A stretch of 5,657 nt of DNA from Sporomusa sp. (GCA_029256645.1 JAQSXM010000253.1:1-5657); one strand, 5' to 3'; numbered from the stretch's first letter, positions 1 to 5,657 are shown. Program-made: numbers and translations. Notes: a model not told the origin generated them from the sequence alone.

Positions 1-431
1 TTATGCCAATAAGCGCGGCAATGCTCATCAACATCATAATCAACAAACTCTACTATGACGCCGGCGTCAGCGTCCATCCCCCGCCTTGTTCCCGGGATAT
101 CAGCGTGGGCAGTAAATCTAATCGGCCATACCTCAACAGCGTGCACCGGCTGCCTTGGCCGGCAGGCAACATATAAGGCCTTAATCTCGAATTTTCCTCT
201 GACAATAACCTTATCGTGTATGACATCAACACTGTTAATTTGCAGTCTTTTAACAAAAACGTCAACGATTTGCTCAATGCCAGGTTTGTGCCGTGGCACA
301 ACCACATGCACATCAATTGATTTTTGAACATCCTGTTCACCCAATACCTGCTGGACGACAAGAGACTTCGGGCCGGTGCTGATGCCGGCAGTACAATATT
401 GCGGCCGATCCCATGGTTCTATATGTGTCAT
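1..431 (-). CDS. SPOCS-domain (DUF3794) protein, C-terminus cut by window edge
   Basis: The minus-strand frame is open from an ATG at 431 to the left edge: 143 codons with no stop, preceded by AAAGGAGGG (437-445) 5 nt upstream. The protein opens MTHIEPWDRPQYCTAG. Residues ~28-135 have the SPOCS pattern: alternating hydrophobic strands, 'DVIHDKVIVRGKFEIKALYV' (about residues 69-88), then a W-x-x-x-F-T strand, an 'HADIPGTRRGMD' turn and 'VIVEFVDYDV'. This pattern and the reading frame are seen directly. SPOCS domains (Pfam DUF3794) occur in sporulation and spore-coat proteins such as SipL of Clostridioides difficile, and many copies have no assigned role. No signal peptide, membrane helix or LysM domain is visible in this part; a LysM domain could lie beyond the edge. 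The gene is co-directional with the upstream LysR gene across an 84-nt gap that holds a possible promoter, so it is probably a separate unit. The family call is firm; the function is unknown. Confidence 0.86.
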   Translation of the reverse strand, partial: MTHIEPWDRPQYCTAGISTGPKSLVVQQVLGEQDVQKSIDVHVVVPRHKPGIEQIVDVFVKRLQINSVDVIHDKVIVRGKFEIKALYVACRPRQPVHAVEVWPIRFTAHADIPGTRRGMDADAGVIVEFVDYDVDEHCRAYWH

Positions 432-450
432 TGTTACCCTCCTTTCGCGT

Positions 451-488
451 CTTATACCATATATATGCAAAAGGACGGAAGAAGACAA
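451..488 (-). promoter_or_regulatory. Candidate sigma-A promoter for the SPOCS gene
   Basis: On the minus strand TTGTCT (483-488) and TATATA (460-465) are separated by exactly 17 nt. Transcription would start near 453, giving a leader of about 22 nt that contains the AAAGGAGGG site. A second -10-like word, TATAAG with an upstream TGG (451-459), lies closer to the gene but would leave a very short leader. Both hexamers deviate from consensus at two positions, and I saw no convincing sporulation-sigma match. Transcription could also simply read through from the LysR gene, since no hairpin with a T-run follows that gene. Confidence 0.35.
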
Positions 489-515
489 CAGCAGTTTGCG
501 GTAATAGCTATTTGT

Positions 516-1418
516 TCATGGTTTTTCCAGCCCCCGGAAACTGGGCGACTTAGTATAATCAATAATAAAATCAATAAAGGCCTGGGCAGCTTTTGACAGA
601 TATTTTCCTTTTTTCCAGGCAAGGCCGATCGTAATTGACAAAGGCTCAGCAAGCGGCACACCAACCAAATTTGGCTGGTTACGAATCACCATGTTCATTA
701 AAAAAGAAATGCCGGCATTACTTGCGACCATTGCCTTAATTGTCTCAATCTGATTGGAGGAAAACACAATGCGGGGGGCAAAACCGTGGCGCGCACATTC
801 TTCAAGAACTAGCTGGCGGTGATAGAATTCTTGTTTTAAAAGGATGAAGGGTTCTGCCTGCAATTGACTGAAATCAACCGACTTTGCAGCATGCAGGCGA
901 TGCTCAGGCGCCAGGCACAGCATGATCTCTTGCTGGGTAATAGGAACAGTATTGAGCACTGTTGAAGACTCAGGCAGAATAATCAGGCCCAAATCCAATT
1001 CTTCTTTTTCCAGCATTGACCGGGCCGCCAGTGAACCTTCTTCATACACCACTAGATCAAGATTAGGATAGGCGCTCTTAAACAGGTTAAAAATGTTAGG
1101 GAAAAGATAAGCACCAATCATCGGCGGTGCAGCAAATTTAATACTCCCCCTGTTCAGCTTGCGAAAATCGTCCATTTCATGGACGACTTGGCGGACATCA
1201 AACAAAATCTTTTTTATTCTAATCTGAAACGCTTGTCCCTCAGCAGTGATCGCAATCTTTTTCTGACTGCGATCAAACAAGAATACCCCAAGTTCTTCTT
1301 CCAGCTTCTGGATAGCGTTAGTAATCGATGGCTGGGCCACATGCAGCTCCTCAGCCGCCCTGGTAAAGTTCTGCAGCCTGCTAACAGCTTCAAAATATTC
1401 AAGTTGACGCAATTCCAC
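516..1418 (-). CDS. LysR-family transcriptional regulator
   Basis: A complete 300-residue protein, the usual LysR length. The N-terminal winged helix-turn-helix (residues 1-60) is canonical: LRQLEYFEAV, then FTRAAEELHVAQPSITNAI and KLEEELGVFLFDR. A linker helix spans ~60-88 and a periplasmic-binding-protein-like effector domain ~90-290, starting 'GSIKFAAPPMIGAYLFP' and containing 'LDLGLIILPE'. I chose the GTG at 1418 because GGAGGA (1426-1431) sits 7 nt upstream and the protein then starts V/M-ELRQLEYF, as family members do. The in-frame ATG at 1433 would place that ribosome binding site inside the coding sequence and has none of its own. The gene is divergent from the permease-fumarase-flavoprotein operon and shares a 136-nt control region with it. 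LysR proteins usually activate the divergent operon in response to its substrate or an intermediate and repress themselves. The effector here (malate, fumarate, tartrate, citrate or similar) is inference. The arrangement recalls E. coli TtdR, but sequence alone does not assign it there. Confidence 0.95.
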   Translation of the reverse strand: MELRQLEYFEAVSRLQNFTRAAEELHVAQPSITNAIQKLEEELGVFLFDRSQKKIAITAEGQAFQIRIKKILFDVRQVVHEMDDFRKLNRGSIKFAAPPMIGAYLFPNIFNLFKSAYPNLDLVVYEEGSLAARSMLEKEELDLGLIILPESSTVLNTVPITQQEIMLCLAPEHRLHAAKSVDFSQLQAEPFILLKQEFYHRQLVLEECARHGFAPRIVFSSNQIETIKAMVASNAGISFLMNMVIRNQPNLVGVPLAEPLSITIGLAWKKGKYLSKAAQAFIDFIIDYTKSPSFRGLEKP

Positions 1419-1425
1419 GTATGAT

Positions 1426-1431
1426 TCCTCC
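1426..1431 (-). promoter_or_regulatory. Ribosome binding site that fixes the LysR start
   Basis: The minus strand reads GGAGGA, then 7 nt, then GTG at 1418. This site begins at the third base of the alternative upstream ATG (1433), so only the GTG start leaves it in a functional position. Confidence 0.8.
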
Positions 1432-1449
1432 ATTTTTAATAGTCACTAC

Positions 1450-1463
1450 CTATTGTACCATAG
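1450..1463. promoter_or_regulatory. 14-bp dyad over the regulator's -10, possible LysR operator
   Basis: CTATTGTACCATAG is an inverted repeat with a single mismatched pair (CTAT/ATAG arms around GTAC). On the minus strand it contains TACAAT (1453-1458), one base from the -10 consensus and about 35 nt from the LysR GTG start, so it is the best -10 for the regulator gene. A protein bound here would block the regulator's own promoter, matching the autorepression common for LysR proteins. No good -35 hexamer accompanies it; AT-rich ATTAAA-like sequence lies 15-17 nt upstream. The symmetry is seen directly; the role is inferred. Confidence 0.5.
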
Positions 1464-1478
1464 AATATCGATATTTTA
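1461..1478. promoter_or_regulatory. Perfect 12-bp palindrome, candidate LysR recognition site
   Basis: AATATCGATATT (1464-1475) is a perfect palindrome, and TA/TA pairs extend it to 18 bp with one mismatched pair. It directly abuts the 14-bp dyad to its left. AT-rich dyads of about 15 bp holding a T-N11-A (here T1461 and A1473) are the typical LysR recognition pattern. If the operon's -10 is TATTAT at 1514-1519, this centre lies near -56, close to the -65 to -55 location usual for LysR recognition sites. Assignment to this regulator rests on position only. Confidence 0.5.
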
Positions 1479-1502
1479 ATTACTTATGTACCGGTGCTAA
1501 AG

Positions 1503-1519
1503 TATATATAGGGTATTAT
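1503..1519 (+). promoter_or_regulatory. Candidate -10 region of the permease-fumarase operon
   Basis: Two -10-like words lie here: TATATA within 1503-1510 and TATTAT at 1514-1519, the latter one base from consensus. No recognisable -35 sits 16-18 nt upstream of either (for TATTAT the 17-nt position reads CCGGTG). A weak -35 is expected for a promoter that needs an activator such as the divergent LysR protein, but that also makes this call weak. A start near 1526 would give a ~29-nt leader. Confidence 0.3.
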
Positions 1520-1537
1520 CAAAATCATCTAAAAACT

Positions 1538-1544
1538 AGGAGGG
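1538..1544 (+). promoter_or_regulatory. Ribosome binding site of the permease gene
   Basis: AGGAGGG lies 10 nt before the GTG at 1555. The spacing is slightly long, but no ATG, GTG or TTG in this frame lies nearer, so the site supports the GTG start. Confidence 0.75.
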
Positions 1545-1554
1545 ATTATTATTC

Positions 1555-2958
1555 GTGAACAGTAAAATTGCAAAAGCCCTGGCCACAGTGGCCGTAGGTG
1601 CAGCCATCTGGTTTTTCCCAATTCCACCGGGTCTTAAGCCGGAAGCCTGGCATCTGCTGGCTATTTTTGCCGCAACAATCTTTGGCTTTATTGTCCAGCC
1701 ATTGCCAATCGGCGCTGTGGCACTCATCAGTGTGACGTTCACCGCACTTACCGGTGTACTCAAGCCGGCCGAAGCCATTAGCGGCTTCTCCAATACCACA
1801 ATCTGGCTGATTGTTGCCGCATTTTTGTTTGCCAAAGGGTTTATCAAAACCGGCTTAGGCCGCCGCATTGCCTTTATGCTAATAAAAGCAATTGGCGACA
1901 GCACCTTAAAACTAGGTTATACCCTGGTGCTCAGCGACCTTATTATCAGTCCGGCCACCCCTTCCAACACGGCTCGCGCCGGTGGCATTCTTTTCCCGAT
2001 TGTTCGCAGCCTCTGTACAGCCTTTGACTCAGAACCCGGCCCAACAGCCCGTAAAGTAGGCAGCTATCTCATGCAGACAGCCTACCAGGGTAATACGATT
2101 ACCTCGGCCATGTTCCTGACCTCAATGGCCGGCAACCCCCTGATCGCTCTACTTGCCGCCAAAACACTGAACATCCAGCTAAGCTGGGGTCAATGGGCTT
2201 TAGCCTCTGTCGTCCCGGGTATTATTTCGCTGCTAGTAGTTCCGTACTTCCTGTACAAGTTCTACCCGCCCGAGATTAAGAAAACGCCAGAGGCTAAAGC
2301 CCTGGCAGCAAAAGAGCTTGAGAACATGGGGCCGATGGCCTGGGGCGAAAAAATTGTGGCAATGGTATTTGTGGGTGCCCTTATTCTCTGGAGTACCTCC
2401 CAGTATACCAAACTGGATGCTACTGTTGTCGCCCTGTTAGCCGTCGTTGTCATGCTGGTCACCCAAGTACTGGAATGGAAAGATGTCCTTGATGAAAAAG
2501 GCGCCTGGGATACACTGATCTGGATGGGTGCCCTTGTCGGTCTGGCTGATTATCTCTCAAAACTTGGTTTCATTCCCTGGTTTGCCAACACAATGGCAGC
2601 AAGCATTGTGGGTATCCCCTGGCTGCAGGCATTTATCGTCCTCACAATCGTTTATCTATATGCTCATTATGCTTTCGCGAGCCTTACTGCTCATATCACA
2701 GCCATGTACCCGGCTTTTATCGCGGTAGCCGTGGCTGCCGGCGCCCCGGCCTACCTGGTTGCCCTGTCACTGGCTTTTATGTCCAATCTGTGCATGTCAC
2801 TGACCCACTATGCGGCCGGCCCGTCACCGATCTATTTCGGAGCAGGTTATGTCGACCAAAGCACCTGGTGGCGGCTTGGTTTCATAATATCTGTCATTAA
2901 CTTGATTATTTGGGTTGGCTTAGGCTCTATCTGGTGGAAATTTCTCGGCCTTTGGTAA
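1555..2958 (+). CDS. DASS-family dicarboxylate/anion permease (CitT/TtdT/DiT1-like)
   Basis: A 467-residue, strongly hydrophobic membrane protein of normal length for the divalent anion:Na+ symporter family (Pfam Na_sulph_symp). Family hallmarks are visible: 'GFSNTTIWLIVAAFLFAKG' (~77-95), the first SNT signature in 'PATPSNTARAGGILFP' (~133-148), 'SLTAHITAMYPAF' (~376-388), and in the second repeat 'LTHYAAGPSPIYFGAGY' (~416-432). The LTHY-x-x-GP-x-PIYFG form marks the CitT/TtdT/plastid 2-oxoglutarate-malate translocator branch rather than the Na+-coupled NaDC/VcINDY branch. That branch mainly works by exchanging dicarboxylates or citrate, often with succinate leaving. The exact substrate cannot be read from sequence; with fumarase and a fumarate/succinate flavoprotein downstream, malate or fumarate in exchange for succinate is the best inference, with tartrate or citrate as alternatives. 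It is the first gene of the operon, opposite the LysR gene, and its stop lies 45 nt before fumarase alpha. Confidence 0.94.
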   Translation: MNSKIAKALATVAVGAAIWFFPIPPGLKPEAWHLLAIFAATIFGFIVQPLPIGAVALISVTFTALTGVLKPAEAISGFSNTTIWLIVAAFLFAKGFIKTGLGRRIAFMLIKAIGDSTLKLGYTLVLSDLIISPATPSNTARAGGILFPIVRSLCTAFDSEPGPTARKVGSYLMQTAYQGNTITSAMFLTSMAGNPLIALLAAKTLNIQLSWGQWALASVVPGIISLLVVPYFLYKFYPPEIKKTPEAKALAAKELENMGPMAWGEKIVAMVFVGALILWSTSQYTKLDATVVALLAVVVMLVTQVLEWKDVLDEKGAWDTLIWMGALVGLADYLSKLGFIPWFANTMAASIVGIPWLQAFIVLTIVYLYAHYAFASLTAHITAMYPAFIAVAVAAGAPAYLVALSLAFMSNLCMSLTHYAAGPSPIYFGAGYVDQSTWWRLGFIISVINLIIWVGLGSIWWKFLGLW

Positions 2959-2990
2959 TACTGAACACAGTTGAATTTTTTTGATATAGA

Positions 2991-2996
2991 GAGGAG
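2991..2996 (+). promoter_or_regulatory. Ribosome binding site that fixes the fumarase alpha start
   Basis: GAGGAG sits 7 nt before the ATG at 3004. The frame could be extended upstream to a TTG at 2971, but that start has no binding site and would place this one inside the gene, so the ATG is preferred. Confidence 0.8.
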
Positions 2997-3003
2997 TTAC
3001 TAT

Positions 3004-3849
3004 ATGCGTACAATTCAGGCCCAGCAAATCACCGACGCAGTCGCGAAATTGGCAATTGACGCCAATTACTATCTATCTGAGGATGTTTTTAATGCATTGG
3101 TCGCAGGTAAAGATAAAGAAGAATCACCGCTTGGCAAGGAAATCTTTGACCAGATCATTAAAAATGCCTGTATTGCCAGAGATGAGGATAAGCCCATGTG
3201 TCAGGATACCGGGCTTGCCGTGGTCTTTGTTGAATTAGGCCAGGATGTCTGTATCGAAGGCGGCACCTTGGAGGCAACAATTAATGCCGGTGTCGCTAAA
3301 GGCTATACTGAAGGCTACTTACGCAAATCAGCCGTGGCCGAGCCGCTGTTTAACCGTAAAAATACCGGTGACAATACCCCGGCCATTATTCATGTGGAAA
3401 GCGTTCCGGGCGATCAGATTAAAATTGTTCTTGCGCCCAAAGGGGCCGGCAGTGAAAATAAGAGTGGCCTTAAAATGCTGATACCAGCCGATGGGTTGGC
3501 AGGAGTAAAGAAGTTTGTTGTTGAAACCATTGAAAATGCCGGTTCTAACCCCTGCCCACCGATTGTTGTTGGTGTAGGTATTGGCGGTACAATGGAGAAG
3601 GCAGCCTATCTTGCCAAAAAAGCCCTGATCCGTCCGTTGACTACGCGCAATACACACCCCGACTATGCCAAACTTGAAGGCGAATTATTAGAGCTGATTA
3701 ATAAAACCGGTATTGGCCCCCAGGGCCTGGGTGGCCGCATCACAGCCCTTGCTGTTAATATTGAGTGGTATCCTACCCATATTGCCAGCCTGCCTGTAGC
3801 CGTAAACATCAACTGTCATGCCACCAGGCATGCTGAAGTAATACTATAA
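3004..3849 (+). CDS. Class I (4Fe-4S) fumarate hydratase, alpha subunit
   Basis: A 281-residue protein matching the N-terminal half of class I fumarases (Pfam Fumerase), which reversibly hydrate fumarate to L-malate with an oxygen-labile [4Fe-4S] cluster in the cytoplasm. The three expected cluster cysteines are present: Cys66 in PMCQDTG, Cys184 in SNPCPP and Cys271 in NINCHATRH. Asp68 of CQDTG matches the acid proposed for catalysis in structurally studied members. Other family blocks are '[21 protein letters not shown]' (first 20 residues ~106-125), '[16 protein letters not shown]' (~144-159), '[20 protein letters not shown]' (~189-208) and '[15 protein letters not shown]' (~237-251). The closest alternative is L(+)-tartrate dehydratase TtdA. 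The PKGAGSEN block and the NCHATRHAE ending fit fumarase better; from memory, E. coli TtdA ends near GCWAHRRGT. The beta subunit follows after 13 nt. I give no symbol because E. coli fumA and fumB name single-chain paralogues. Confidence 0.95.
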   Translation: MRTIQAQQITDAVAKLAIDANYYLSEDVFNALVAGKDKEESPLGKEIFDQIIKNACIARDEDKPMCQDTGLAVVFVELGQDVCIEGGTLEATINAGVAKGYTEGYLRKSAVAEPLFNRKNTGDNTPAIIHVESVPGDQIKIVLAPKGAGSENKSGLKMLIPADGLAGVKKFVVETIENAGSNPCPPIVVGVGIGGTMEKAAYLAKKALIRPLTTRNTHPDYAKLEGELLELINKTGIGPQGLGGRITALAVNIEWYPTHIASLPVAVNINCHATRHAEVIL

Positions 3850-3862
3850 GGGGGGAAAAGAC

Positions 3863-4420
3863 ATGGCTGAACAAGTTCGAATCACTACACCACTTACCAA
3901 TGAAACAATAAAAAACCTCAAAGCCGGGGATAGTGTGCTTATTACCGGTGTCATCTATGCGGCCCGCGATGCAGCCCACAAATGTATGGTTGAAGCCCTT
4001 GACAGGGGTGAAGAACTGCCGGTGGATTTTACCGGACAAATGGTTTACTATGTCGGCCCCTCGCCGGCTAAACCAGGTGAGCCGATCGGCTCAGCCGGCC
4101 CGACCACCAGTGGCCGGATGGATGCCTACGCACCGCGCCTGCTGGACAAAGGTCTAAAAGGGATGATTGGTAAAGGCTACCGCTCGGCTGCGGTTGTAGA
4201 CAGCATGAAGCAGCATGGTGTTGTTTATCTTGTGACCACCGGCGGGGCCGCCGCCCTTATCGCCAAAACAATCAAGTCCTATGAAGTAGTGGCTTACGGC
4301 GATCTGGGGCCTGAAGCACTGGCCCGGATGGAGGTAGTGGATTTCCCGGCCATTGTAGCGATTGATAGTACCGGGAAAAACGTCTACCAGGAAGGGCAAA
4401 AGGCGTACCGGCAAGAGTAA
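3863..4420 (+). CDS. Class I fumarate hydratase, beta subunit
   Basis: A 185-residue protein matching the C-terminal swivel domain of class I fumarases (Pfam Fumerase_C), which joins the alpha subunit to complete the active site. Conserved blocks are 'GVIYAARDAAHK' (~29-40), 'YYVGPSP' (~62-68), 'GSAGPTTSGRMDAY' (~76-89, with Arg85 probably a substrate-contacting arginine), 'MIGKG' (~101-105), 'YLVTTGGAAALIA' (~122-134) and 'VVDFPAIVAID' (~158-168). Its length is normal for the separate beta subunit of two-subunit fumarases such as that of Pelotomaculum. The ATG has a strong GGGGGG-type purine-rich site just upstream, 13 nt after the alpha stop, so the two chains are probably made in step. TtdB (tartrate dehydratase beta) is the alternative and is less likely given the alpha-subunit residues. 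No lesion or missing block is seen. Confidence 0.95.
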   Translation: MAEQVRITTPLTNETIKNLKAGDSVLITGVIYAARDAAHKCMVEALDRGEELPVDFTGQMVYYVGPSPAKPGEPIGSAGPTTSGRMDAYAPRLLDKGLKGMIGKGYRSAAVVDSMKQHGVVYLVTTGGAAALIAKTIKSYEVVAYGDLGPEALARMEVVDFPAIVAIDSTGKNVYQEGQKAYRQE

Positions 4421-4455
4421 AATTGCAGCAAATAATACGATCATCGAGGTGAATA

Positions 4456-5657
4456 ATGCTTAATTTTGACGTACTCGTTATCGGCAGTGGCGGCTCGGGA
4501 ATGCGGGCTGCCCTGGAAGCAGGCCGTCAACAAGGCCTCTCTGTCGGCCTGATGACAAAAATGTTCCCCACCCGCTCAGCCACCGGCTGTGCCCAGGGCG
4601 GCATTAACGGTTCTTTGCAGAATGCCGATCCTAATGATTCTCTTGAAAAACATATTTTTGATACCGTAAAAGGCAGCGACTATCTCGGCGACCAGGATGC
4701 CATTGAACACTTTATCAGCAGCATGCCTGCCGCCATTCGGGAATTGGATTACCTGGGCGTCCCCTTCTCCCGGGACGGCCAGGGCCGGATTGCCCAGCGC
4801 AACTTCGGTGGCGCTTCCTCACCCCGGACCTGTTTCTCAGCCGACGTAACCGGTCATGTTATTTTGCACACACTATATGAGCAGTGCCTGAAGCATGGCG
4901 TAAAAATGCTGGCAGAATGGTACCTGCTGCAAATTGTTACCGACCAGGGCAAACTATGCGGGGTTGTCGCTTATGATTTAAAAGGCGGCCAGATTGTTCC
5001 CATTGCGGCCAAAGCGATTATTGTCGCCACCGGCGGCGCCGGCCGCATGTACTGGCTCCGCACCACCAACCCGTTTACCTCGACCGGCGATGGTATTGCC
5101 GCTTGCTTTGATGCCGGCATCCCGGTCAAAGACCCTGAGTTTGTTCAGTTCCACCCTACCGGCCTCGCCGGCACCGGCATTCTGATGTCAGAAGCCTCCC
5201 GTGGTGAAGGCGGTTATCTGCTGAACAACCAAGGTGAACGCTTTATGGCCCGTTATGCGCCGGAAAAGATGGAGCTTGCTACCCGTGACCTTGTCTCCCA
5301 GGCCATTGAGACAGAGATTAAAGAGGGACGCGGCTTTGGTGAAGGGCTGAGCGCGTATGTTCAACTGGATCTGCGTCATTTGGGCCGGGATAAGATCCTG
5401 GAGCGTTTGCCCCAGATTCGCGATCTGGCAATCACCTTTGAACAGGTTGATCCGATTGAACAACCAATCCCGATCCGCCCCAGCTGCCATTATTCGATGG
5501 GCGGCATTGATGTCATTGACTACCGTACCTGTGCGACAGCTGTTGAGGGCATTTTTGCCGCCGGCGAGGCGGCCTGTATCTCAGTCCACGGCGCTAACCG
5601 CCTTGGCGGCAACTCGCTGGCCGACATTGTTGCTTTTGGCAAGTTTGCCGGTCAGGG
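4456..5657 (+). CDS. sdhA: Succinate dehydrogenase/fumarate reductase flavoprotein subunit, 3' end beyond window
   Basis: Open from the ATG at 4456 (GAGGTGA at 4446-4452) to the right edge: 400 codons, roughly two-thirds of a usual ~550-600-residue SdhA/FrdA. Seen: FAD-binding 'VLVIGSGGSGMRAALEA' (~6-22), 'PTRSATGCAQGGI' (38-50), 'DTVKGSDYLGDQDAIE' (~69-84), 'IVATGGAGRMY' (~189-199), 'QFHPTG' (231-236), 'SEASRGEGGYLLN' (~245-257), 'RDLVSQAI' (277-284), 'HYSMGGI' (345-351) and 'HGANRLGGNSL' (378-388). Residues equivalent to the fumarate/succinate site of E. coli FrdA/SdhA are present: His233, Glu246, Arg277, His345 and Arg382, with Ser245 where Thr is usual. The clear oddity is Ala42 where nearly all SdhA/FrdA have the histidine that bonds covalently to FAD. 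The protein interconverts succinate and fumarate with an iron-sulfur partner, which must lie beyond the window. Direction cannot be decided; anaerobic context favours fumarate reduction, so frdA or a tfrA-like name is equally possible. No membrane-anchor gene lies upstream. Confidence 0.93.
   Translation, partial: MLNFDVLVIGSGGSGMRAALEAGRQQGLSVGLMTKMFPTRSATGCAQGGINGSLQNADPNDSLEKHIFDTVKGSDYLGDQDAIEHFISSMPAAIRELDYLGVPFSRDGQGRIAQRNFGGASSPRTCFSADVTGHVILHTLYEQCLKHGVKMLAEWYLLQIVTDQGKLCGVVAYDLKGGQIVPIAAKAIIVATGGAGRMYWLRTTNPFTSTGDGIAACFDAGIPVKDPEFVQFHPTGLAGTGILMSEASRGEGGYLLNNQGERFMARYAPEKMELATRDLVSQAIETEIKEGRGFGEGLSAYVQLDLRHLGRDKILERLPQIRDLAITFEQVDPIEQPIPIRPSCHYSMGGIDVIDYRTCATAVEGIFAAGEAACISVHGANRLGGNSLADIVAFGKFAGQ

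Noticed and set aside
53..361. 102-codon minus-strand ORF
   Set aside because: It overlaps the SPOCS gene on the same strand in another frame, has no family pattern and no binding site; the SPOCS frame is clearly coding.
528..549. Possible hairpin near the end of the LysR gene (CCAG...CTGG around a C/G-run)
   Set aside because: It is a short, interrupted stem inside the coding sequence with no following T-run, so not supported as a terminator.
55..596. Two 90-codon plus-strand ORFs (55-327, 324-596)
   Set aside because: They lie antisense to the SPOCS and LysR genes, have low-complexity unconserved translations and no Shine-Dalgarno.
2971..3003. Upstream TTG extension of fumarase alpha, and a TTGAAT/TATAGA pair as an internal promoter
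   Set aside because: The TTG has no binding site and the extension would contain the real one. The hexamers TTGAAT (2971-2976) and TATAGA (2985-2990) are only 8 nt apart, far too close for a sigma-A promoter.
2959..4455. Terminators or attenuators in the operon gaps (2959-3003, 3850-3862, 4421-4455)
   Set aside because: The gaps are too short and show no GC-rich stem followed by a T-run; each contains only spacer and a ribosome binding site.
5188..5490. 100-codon minus-strand ORF and a plus-strand 63-codon ORF at 4994-5185
   Set aside because: Both are shadows of the flavoprotein frame, which carries conserved active-site motifs throughout this stretch.
1..5657. Mobile element, CRISPR array, tRNA/rRNA, riboswitch or phage-defence genes
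   Set aside because: No transposase or integrase, no regularly spaced repeats, no cloverleaf or conserved aptamer core was seen. Frequent GCCGGC words are explained by Ala-Gly codon pairs.

Overview
The window looks like ordinary chromosome of an anaerobic, endospore-forming Firmicute, most plausibly one of the Negativicutes (Sporomusa/Pelosinus-like). That placement is inference. It rests on strong AGGAGG-type ribosome binding sites, a SPOCS-domain (DUF3794) protein typical of spore formers, a two-subunit class I iron-sulfur fumarase, and GTG starts. No 16S or other marker gene is present to confirm it.

Layout, left to right: (1) positions 1-431, minus strand, is the first 143 codons of a SPOCS/DUF3794 protein that runs off the left edge. 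(2) Positions 516-1418, minus strand, hold a complete LysR-type regulator with a GTG start. (3) Positions 1419-1554 are a divergent control region with two abutting dyads, a likely -10 for the regulator and a candidate -10 for the operon. (4) On the plus strand, four closely packed genes follow: a DASS-family dicarboxylate/anion permease (1555-2958), fumarase alpha (3004-3849), fumarase beta (3863-4420) and a succinate dehydrogenase/fumarate reductase flavoprotein (4456 to the right edge, cut after 400 codons). The gaps are 45, 13 and 35 nt, each gene has its own Shine-Dalgarno, and no terminator was seen between them, so they are read as one operon continuing past the window.

Read together, the operon is a C4-dicarboxylate cassette. 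A permease would bring in malate, fumarate or a similar diacid, probably in exchange for succinate. Fumarase interconverts malate and fumarate, and the flavoprotein interconverts fumarate and succinate. The divergent LysR protein is the obvious candidate regulator, responding to a cassette substrate or intermediate. The regulator/dehydratase/antiporter combination resembles E. coli ttdR-ttdABT (L-tartrate), but the residues in the alpha subunit favour fumarase.

Nothing here forms a clearly new system. The points most worth a second look are the flavoprotein, whose usual FAD-linking histidine is replaced by alanine in an otherwise SdhA-like sequence; the absence of any membrane-anchor gene upstream of it; the compact operator region; and the SPOCS gene, which is easy to miss because it is open at the window edge. 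No RNA genes, mobile elements, CRISPR arrays or long repeats were seen.
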